10,107 nt of DNA from CAZERT01 sp964630015 (GTDB lineage: Bacteria; Patescibacteriota; Microgenomatia; UBA10105; UBA927): NCBI GenBank assembly GCA_964630015.1, contig CAZVTJ010000030.1, forward strand, positions 1-10,107. The letters run 5' to 3'. Below are positions 6,827 through 10,107 of the stretch, in pieces. The notes beneath the pieces are model-generated. The model did not search any database. It was not told the origin of the DNA and worked only from the letters and a program-made list of their open reading frames with translations. The translations under genes and the position numbers were made by a program. Every line of letters begins with the position of its first letter. Position 1 is the first letter of the stretch.

Positions 6827-7354
6827 TTATTCGTTGTGGGATTCATTCCTGTATGTTTCGTGGGCGGATTGTATGGCTTTGTAGGCTTCTTCCCTGTCTC
6901 CCCAACCATGGATAGTAACCGATTTATTTTCCAGCTGTTTATAGACGGAAAAGAAATGTTCCAGTTCCGCTTTTTGGGCATCATCGATATCGGTTATCTG
7001 TTGTTTGACATCGGAAAGCGGGTCCGCAACAATGACACCGACGATTTTCCAGTCTTCCCCTTTGTCATCCGACATTTTCAGGACACCGATTGGACGGATT
7101 TCCACCACACATCCGGGAAAAATCTGATCTGCTGAGAGTACCAATACGTCCAAATGATCCCCATCGGCAGCCCTGGTTTCCGGAATGAATCCGTAATTTA
7201 CCGGATAGACTACGGAGGAATGCACCACCCGGTCCAGCTTTATTGCATCCAAGGTTTCATCGTATTCGTATTTGTTTTTTGTCCCCTTGGGAATTTCGAT
7301 GATGGAATAAACTTTTGAAGGAAATGCCGATCCGATGGATATACTATTATTCAT
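6827..7354 (-). CDS. ppa: Inorganic pyrophosphatase, family I (soluble)
   Basis: Ppa hydrolyses PPi to two phosphates in the cytosol and drives nucleic-acid and nucleotide-sugar synthesis forward. The 175-aa product has the family length (176 in E. coli). Active-site residues follow the E. coli order: E20, K28, E30, R42, Y50, Y54, then D64-G-D66-H-L-D69 for metal binding, the GEDWK segment with Asp and Lys, and VYKQLE with Tyr-Lys near residue 140. The PROSITE-type motif DGDxxD has His67 where Pro or Glu is usual. The frame extends upstream to a TTG at 7432, but ATG 7354 aligns with the family N-terminus (IEIPKGTKNKYEYD at about 19-32) and the extension overlaps the 72-aa gene. Only 10 nt separate it from that gene, so the two are probably cotranscribed. 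No clear Shine-Dalgarno is seen. Confidence 0.95.
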   Translation of the reverse strand: MNNSISIGSAFPSKVYSIIEIPKGTKNKYEYDETLDAIKLDRVVHSSVVYPVNYGFIPETRAADGDHLDVLVLSADQIFPGCVVEIRPIGVLKMSDDKGEDWKIVGVIVADPLSDVKQQITDIDDAQKAELEHFFSVYKQLENKSVTIHGWGDREEAYKAIQSAHETYRNESHNE

Positions 7355-7364
7355 ACATTTTGAG

Positions 7365-7583
7365 TTAATTGCTTGATGGTGACTGGCTATCGGCAGGTAC
7401 GATTCTTGTTGGAAGCCCTTCCTCTTTTTCAACTAGCTGTGCATCCGCATCAGAAACAATTACATTGCTTCCGCCCCTCGCTACATCTTTGGCAAAATTC
7501 ATAGCTACTGAATCGTCCGGAACATCTCCATGAACCAATACTACTGCTTTAATTTGTTTAGGAATTTCACCTGATTGTGGCAT
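7365..7583 (-). CDS. Unknown 72-aa protein upstream of ppa
   Basis: I do not recognise this protein. It is soluble and mildly acidic with no membrane segment. The middle alternates hydrophobic and charged stretches, KAVVLVHGDVPD (~12-23), MNFAKDVARGG (~28-38) and SNVIVSDAD (~39-47), in a beta-alpha-beta-like pattern. The final ~15 residues look disordered (DSQSPSSN end). It starts at ATG 7583 without a strong Shine-Dalgarno and ends 10 nt before ppa, in the same direction. The position suggests an operon and argues that it is real. No competing ORF with better features overlaps it. It may be a small lineage-specific protein. Confidence 0.55.
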   Translation of the reverse strand: MPQSGEIPKQIKAVVLVHGDVPDDSVAMNFAKDVARGGSNVIVSDADAQLVEKEEGLPTRIVPADSQSPSSN

Positions 7584-7607
7584 AAGTATTTTTAATCTTC
7601 AACTCGA

Positions 7608-7636
7608 CGAGGCAATTTAGAGACGGGTCTACCTCG
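7608..7636 (-). other. Possible hairpin in the leader of the 72-aa/ppa transcript
   Basis: On the minus strand CGAGG (7632-7636) can pair with CCTCG (7608-7612), with an inner TAGA/TCTA pairing. The 3' arm lies about 24 nt before ATG 7583. No T-run follows, so it is not an intrinsic terminator. It could be a structured leader or chance. Confidence 0.3.
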
Positions 7637-7672
7637 ATAAAACGGTTCGCGTCGTTGGGCCATCATTACTTA

Positions 7673-7696
7673 CCGCCTTCGCCAAGGCTTCGGCGA
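7673..7696. repeat. GC-rich short repeat/hairpin element (CGCCTTCGCC-AAGG-CTTCGGCG type)
   Basis: The segment contains reiterated CTTCG units and self-complementary parts: GCCTT (7675-7679) pairs with AAGGC (7684-7688), and outer CGCC (7674-7677) can alternatively pair with GGCG (7692-7695). It begins 7 nt beyond the tRNA-Ile 3' end on the transcribed strand. It is much more GC-rich than its surroundings. It may serve as a tRNA 3'-end processing or termination structure, or be an interspersed repeat. Only one copy is in this window. Confidence 0.5.
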
Positions 7697-7703
7697 GTTA
7701 AAG

Positions 7704-7775
7704 TGGGTGACCATGGAGTCGGACCATGCACCTCTTTCTTATCAGGAAAGCGTTCTACCGATGAACTAGTCACCC
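7704..7775 (-). tRNA. trnI: tRNA-Ile (anticodon GAU)
   Basis: The 72-nt sequence folds as a full cloverleaf. The acceptor stem GGGTGAC/GTCACCC has 7 bp. The D arm is GTTC-ATCGGTA-GAAC with GG at 18-19. The anticodon arm is CTTTC-CTGATAA-GAAAG, anticodon GAT. The variable loop is AGGTG. The T arm is CATGG-TCCGACT-CCATG. The discriminator base is A and CCA is not encoded. The T-loop has C at position 55 instead of U. A TGGTACAAT promoter lies 16 nt upstream. It is a single gene, not part of an rRNA spacer. Confidence 0.95.
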
Positions 7776-7791
7776 TATCAAAACGTTGTCT

Positions 7792-7800
7792 ATTGTACCA
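7792..7800 (-). promoter_or_regulatory. Extended -10 promoter for tRNA-Ile
   Basis: TGG-TACAAT on the minus strand ends 16 nt before the tRNA 5' end, leaving a ~9-nt 5' leader for RNase P removal. No convincing -35 is visible. Confidence 0.6.
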
Positions 7801-7839
7801 TAGGCACAGAAGAGAAAAAATACAAGAATTATCGATAGT

Positions 7840-8031
7840 TTAATCCCACGTTAAACCAAATGAGGTTTTTGTTGGTTGTTTAGATGCATCTTTTAATTGA
7901 CTTTGATTTGTTGGAGGAGGAATTTGAACTGCTTTCGTAGGTTTTATAGGTATTTCGGATACGGGAGAACCAGTATCTCCCGGTCCATGAATTATATGAT
8001 TTTCATATGCGCGATCATACGGACCTGCCAT
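7840..8031 (-). CDS. Unknown 63-aa Pro/Lys-rich small protein
   Basis: I do not recognise it. The protein is hydrophilic, rich in Pro, Gly, Lys and Ser/Thr (for example GPGDTGSPVSEIPIKPTK at ~16-33 and PPPTNQSQ at ~38-45), and is probably disordered. It has no membrane segment or Cys. The case for a real gene is the upstream signal set: TATAAT at 8050-8055 and a perfect GGAGG Shine-Dalgarno (8039-8043) 7 nt before ATG 8031, complementary to the 16S 3' end in this window. It sits between tRNA-Cys and tRNA-Ile on the same strand. A 6-bp hairpin (7838-7856) overlaps its stop codon; it lacks a tight T-run. Confidence 0.65.
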   Translation of the reverse strand: MAGPYDRAYENHIIHGPGDTGSPVSEIPIKPTKAVQIPPPTNQSQLKDASKQPTKTSFGLTWD

Positions 8032-8038
8032 ATGTATA

Positions 8039-8055
8039 CCTCCAAAAAAATTATA
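8039..8055 (-). promoter_or_regulatory. -10 box and strong Shine-Dalgarno of the 63-aa gene
   Basis: TATAAT (8050-8055) starts 10 nt after the tRNA-Cys 3' end. It is followed by a T-run and GGAGG (8039-8043), spaced 7 nt from the ATG. This is the only strong, optimally spaced Shine-Dalgarno I found in the window. The T-run directly after the tRNA could alternatively help terminate tRNA-Cys transcription. Confidence 0.6.
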
Positions 8056-8064
8056 CTATCCCGG

Positions 8065-8136
8065 AGGCGCGTGCCGGAATCGGACCGGCGCATAGAAGTT
8101 TTGCAGACTCCCGCGTTACCACTTCGCCAACGCGCC
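8065..8136 (-). tRNA. trnC: tRNA-Cys (anticodon GCA)
   Basis: A 72-nt cloverleaf. The acceptor stem GGCGCGT/ACGCGCC is perfect and matches the usual bacterial Cys acceptor. The D arm is GCG-AAGTGGTAA-CGC. The anticodon arm is GGAGT-CTGCAAA-ACTTC (one G-U pair), anticodon GCA. The variable loop is TATGC. The T arm is GCCGG-TCCGATT-CCGGC. The discriminator is U, the CysRS identity base. The next bases are CCG, so CCA must be added after transcription. The T-loop again has C55. A TGATACAAT promoter lies 17 nt upstream. Confidence 0.96.
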
Positions 8137-8153
8137 ACAAGAAAACAAAAATC

Positions 8154-8162
8154 ATTGTATCA
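8154..8162 (-). promoter_or_regulatory. Extended -10 promoter for tRNA-Cys
   Basis: TGA-TACAAT on the minus strand ends 17 nt before the tRNA 5' end. It is the same nine bases as the rightward promoter at 4965-4973. No clear -35 is present. Confidence 0.6.
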
Positions 8163-8212
8163 CAGGTTATTAGGGATTACTGAAGAAAAATTGGGGTAAT
8201 TGTAACCGTTTG

Positions 8213-8449
8213 TTATTTCTCCGGAAGACACACGATACTTCCATTTGCCAACCTGTTTGATGATTGAATCCACATTGCGTCCGTTGATCGGTATACATAG
8301 ATACCTTCCTGTTCCCGGACAAATTCTTGGACTGTTTTTCTTATGGGACATGGATTGGGCATATCAAAAAACACATAGGAGAGTACGGAAAATCCCCCCA
8401 GAACAAGGGTTATCATAAAAAGATGGGTAAAGCTTTGTTTCCAGTTCAT
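8213..8449 (-). CDS. Unknown 78-aa single-pass membrane protein
   Basis: I do not recognise this protein. A short N-terminus (MNWKQSFTH) precedes one hydrophobic segment (~9-29). A ~48-residue extracytoplasmic tail follows with two Cys (34 and 74) that could form a disulphide, and a pattern GIYVYRSTDAMWIQSS that looks like beta strands. It begins 56 nt after the MFS transporter stop on the same strand, so it may be cotranscribed, but TATAAT at 8475-8480 could give it its own promoter. No Shine-Dalgarno is seen. It may be a small accessory to the transporter or an independent envelope protein. Being real is likely but unproven. Confidence 0.5.
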   Translation of the reverse strand: MNWKQSFTHLFMITLVLGGFSVLSYVFFDMPNPCPIRKTVQEFVREQEGIYVYRSTDAMWIQSSNRLANGSIVCLPEK

Positions 8450-8474
8450 ACATTGGATTGGACAGTGTTGCCGG

Positions 8475-8480
8475 ATTATA
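8475..8480 (-). promoter_or_regulatory. Possible -10 box (TATAAT) for the 78-aa membrane protein
   Basis: A consensus TATAAT on the minus strand, 25 nt before ATG 8449, with TTGAGT a short distance upstream as a poorly spaced -35. A second TATAAT at 8505-8510 overlaps the MFS stop codon. In A/T-rich DNA either may be chance. Confidence 0.35.
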
Positions 8481-8505
8481 CAGTAAACTCAAGAAAAAAT
8501 CAATA

Positions 8506-9759
8506 TTATAGGATATTTCCGGAACCTTCCGTAGATTGCTCTGGTAGAAGAGAAATTCGACCGACAATTACTGGCACTGCCAACGTAATCACAACCATTA
8601 CACTGCCGAGCCAAAAAGCAATTGGAGATGCTCCAACAGTATCGACCATAGACCCAAGAGTATAGGCAAAAAGAATATACGGAGTGCCACGGATAAGCGA
8701 TATGACCGACAATGTTGTAGCCCGCACACGGGAGGGAATGTGATTGTTGAAAAATACGGAAAGCCGCATATCAAATAACACCGAAAATACGCTGCGGACT
8801 ATAAGCAGCACACTTCCCCAAAACGCACCGACCAGTGCCGAAAGAATCGTGGCTATGCCAAACCCAAGCGATGTTTGGAAAAGGAATGCATGCAGGGTTT
8901 TTCTTTTGGCAATGCGGGTATACAGAAGCGATATTGCAGCCATCGCAACATATACCCCGGTATACACAATTCCCAATTCCCTGCTTCCCAGACCATAGTA
9001 AACCGCCTGAATATCCCAAAAACCGGAACTGTCTGCCGTTAACAATATTCCGATAGCAAGAAGTACTAGTGACGCAGATCGGATGGATACATGGTAAATG
9101 CTTGCAAGACCAAGGGAAAGTTGATGTGCAATCGATGTCATCTGAATTGTTTGGCTATCAACAGGAGGCTCCGTAATCCAATAGGAAAGCACTGTTCCGA
9201 TTGCCGTCGCGACGCCGACTGCAAAAAACGGAAACCGCGGATCAAGCGTATACAGATATCCCCCAAGAATGCTCGAAAGACCACAAACAACCATCCGAAT
9301 AAGGACTGACCTGGACAACACATGGGGAAAATACCGTTCAAACCCCTGTGATTTGAGCGTGTCATATTGAAACGCTTCCATCGATGATGCAAACAATGTT
9401 CCGCCGGTTGAAAGTACGACGACCCCAATTCCCACCTGTGTTGCATTTCCGGCAAATCCCGTGATGATGCCCCCGATTGTGCTTACTACCCCAGAAAGAA
9501 ATAGCGTTGTCCGTTTCCCGATGCGATCCGAAAGTATGCCAGCCGGTAAAATTCCAAATCCTGCAACGGAAGCCGTGAGTGCTTCCAGTAATCCCACACC
9601 GGCAAAATCGGTGAACCGGCGGTAGAAAAGTACCCAGACGGGAAGCCAAAACCAACTGAAATGGCATGCGACAATCGCATAGGACAGAAAGATGGATCGC
9701 TGTACATCCGGTGGAAGAATCTTTTTCATGTATTGTATCCAAGGGGAAATATACTCCAC
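8506..9759 (-). CDS. Major facilitator superfamily (MFS) transporter
   Basis: The product is a 417-aa polytopic inner-membrane protein with about 12 hydrophobic segments, the normal MFS size. The loop between helices 2 and 3 carries the MFS motif A as GILSDRIGKRT (~74-84), with AGILPAG-like small residues before it. A second positively charged loop, YTRIAKRKT, lies at the equivalent place in the second half. Substrate cannot be told; drug/metabolite efflux is the commonest annotation for such proteins. I use the GTG at 9759 because a TGATACAGT promoter ends 12 nt before it and AAGGGG lies close by. ATG 9729 (start MKKILPPD) is the alternative and matches the hydrophobic N-terminus equally well. 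The gene lies just downstream of the 16S terminator and reads in the same direction. Confidence 0.9.
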   Translation of the reverse strand: MEYISPWIQYMKKILPPDVQRSIFLSYAIVACHFSWFWLPVWVLFYRRFTDFAGVGLLEALTASVAGFGILPAGILSDRIGKRTTLFLSGVVSTIGGIITGFAGNATQVGIGVVVLSTGGTLFASSMEAFQYDTLKSQGFERYFPHVLSRSVLIRMVVCGLSSILGGYLYTLDPRFPFFAVGVATAIGTVLSYWITEPPVDSQTIQMTSIAHQLSLGLASIYHVSIRSASLVLLAIGILLTADSSGFWDIQAVYYGLGSRELGIVYTGVYVAMAAISLLYTRIAKRKTLHAFLFQTSLGFGIATILSALVGAFWGSVLLIVRSVFSVLFDMRLSVFFNNHIPSRVRATTLSVISLIRGTPYILFAYTLGSMVDTVGASPIAFWLGSVMVVITLAVPVIVGRISLLPEQSTEGSGNIL

Positions 9760-9771
9760 TGCCCCTTCTTT

Positions 9772-9780
9772 ACTGTATCA
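9772..9780 (-). promoter_or_regulatory. Extended -10 promoter for the MFS gene
   Basis: TGA-TACAGT on the minus strand, one base different from the TGATACAAT promoters. It lies 11 nt beyond the A/T end of the 16S terminator and 12 nt before the GTG at 9759. Confidence 0.5.
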
Positions 9781-9791
9781 AAAATCGGCAC

Positions 9792-9818
9792 AAAAAATCC
9801 CCGCGGGGACGGGGATTT
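9792..9818 (-). terminator. Intrinsic terminator of the 16S rRNA transcript
   Basis: On the minus strand a perfect 9-bp stem (AAATCCCCG with CGGGGATTT; 9810-9818 with 9795-9803) encloses a 6-nt loop and ends in a run of six T. The GC-rich core plus T-tract is a textbook rho-independent terminator. It lies ~200 nt after the 16S 3' end and before the MFS promoter, so it closes a 16S-only transcript. Confidence 0.9.
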
Positions 9819-10025
9819 CATGTTCAGCGTCAAATATTAACAACCAAATGGTGATAAGAACGGATTGTGAGAGTGCTGTACGACTTTTTTAAGTACACCC
9901 CAAAAAAGTTTGATCTGTACAGCTTGCTGCTTCTCTCGAAGCAAAAAGAAATCTACTGCTGCTGGTCATCCAGTGAAATGCCTTGCGGCAAGTATCGATG
10001 CTTTACAGTCTCGATTTTTAAATAG
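9819..10025 (-). other. 16S rRNA 3' trailer with several hairpins
   Basis: This ~207-nt stretch between the 16S 3' end and the terminator contains no convincing ORF or tRNA. It holds a nested hairpin (outer 9875-9881 with 9917-9923, 7 bp; inner 9883-9890 with 9902-9909, 8 bp), a small hairpin TGCTTC-TCTC-GAAGCA (9928-9943), and short stems near 9962-9973 and 9982-9993. Part of it probably pairs with the unseen 16S leader as the RNase III processing stem. A processed small RNA is possible. The 23S gene, 5S gene and spacer tRNAs are absent here. Confidence 0.6.
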
Positions 10026-10107
10026 AAAGGAGGTGATCCATCCCCAGCTTCGGCTAGGGATACCTTGTTACGACTTAGTCCCCATCGCTGAATTCGGCTT
10101 AGCTCCC
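10026..10107 (-). rRNA. rrs: 16S ribosomal RNA, 3' end (partial, runs off the window)
   Basis: On the minus strand the last ~82 nt of 16S rRNA are present. They include AAGTCGTAACAAGGTA (the 1492R primer site), helix 45 (10040-10061), GGATCACCTCC and the anti-Shine-Dalgarno CCTCC (10029-10033). The mature 3' end is estimated at 10025-10028. Helix 45 is a perfect 9-bp stem including wobble, but its loop is CGAA (10049-10052 on the plus strand reads TTCG), where GGAA is usual. The anti-Shine-Dalgarno is intact. The gene is followed by its own trailer and terminator, not by an ITS and 23S. Confidence 0.97.

Noticed and set aside
6704..7135. 143-aa plus-strand ORF antisense to ppa
   Set aside because: ppa is certain on the other strand; this ORF has no supporting signals.
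7355..7432. N-terminal extension of ppa from a TTG at 7432
   Set aside because: The extension overlaps the 72-aa gene and exceeds the family N-terminus; ATG 7354 gives the standard 175-aa enzyme.
7838..7856. Hairpin GTTTAA/TTAAAC at the end of the 63-aa gene as a terminator
   Set aside because: The stem is only 6 bp and A/T-rich, and the T-run comes about 18 nt later; too weak to call.
9732..9737. TACAAT on the minus strand just before ATG 9729 of the MFS gene
   Set aside because: Only 2 nt separate it from the ATG, too close for a -10 box serving that start; the TGATACAGT at 9772-9780 fits GTG 9759 better.
9875..9923. Nested hairpin in the 16S trailer as an intrinsic terminator
   Set aside because: No T-run follows the outer stem on the minus strand, and the convincing terminator is at 9792-9818.
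1..10107. CRISPR array, prophage, toxin-antitoxin or transposase genes
   Set aside because: No regularly spaced repeats and no recognisable recombinase, Cas, phage or toxin motifs on either strand.

Overview
The window looks like chromosomal DNA from an uncultured bacterium with a compact genome. My best guess is Candidate Phyla Radiation / Patescibacteria, perhaps Microgenomates-like. The grounds are indirect: tightly packed genes, overlapping stop codons, tRNAs without encoded CCA, an isolated 16S rRNA gene with its own terminator, and single-pass surface proteins with cohesin/Ig-like repeats. I cannot place it more precisely from sequence alone. The genes seen are chromosomal housekeeping and cell-surface genes. 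I see no phage, plasmid, transposase or CRISPR signature.

Layout. Positions 1-1695 hold the 3' part of glmS (+), followed by a terminator hairpin and a ~130-bp imperfect palindrome. A promoter then leads to a surface protein with cohesin-like and Ig-like domains (1918-3012, +). Its stop codon overlaps that of a leftward operon, 4921 to 3006, encoding a MazG-like nucleotide pyrophosphohydrolase, a D-lactate-dehydrogenase-type 2-hydroxyacid dehydrogenase and dCTP deaminase (dcd). A divergent promoter pair at 4929-4973 drives this operon and a rightward membrane-anchored protein (4985-5647). That protein ends stop-on-stop against a leftward GH18 glycoside-hydrolase-like protein (6792 to 5644). 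Further right, all leftward, are inorganic pyrophosphatase (ppa), a 72-aa unknown protein, tRNA-Ile(GAU), a 63-aa unknown protein with a strong Shine-Dalgarno site, tRNA-Cys(GCA), a 78-aa membrane protein and an MFS transporter. At the right edge is the 3' end of 16S rRNA, with a ~200-nt structured trailer and an intrinsic terminator before the MFS gene.

How the genes fit together. GlmS makes glucosamine-6-phosphate for cell-wall precursors. The GH18 protein and the two anchored proteins probably act at or outside the membrane. MazG-like protein and Dcd both act on (d)NTP pools, and Ppa hydrolyses the pyrophosphate that MazG-type enzymes and polymerases release. The 16S gene is not followed by 23S or 5S rRNA, so the rRNA genes are unlinked at this locus.

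Most striking at the DNA level: (i) a recurring extended -10 motif, TGN-TACAAT or close variants, often only 7-12 nt upstream of start codons, which suggests leaderless mRNAs; (ii) both tRNAs have C instead of the near-universal U at position 55; (iii) the helix-45 tetraloop of 16S reads CGAA instead of GGAA. No clearly new defence or metabolic system is visible.
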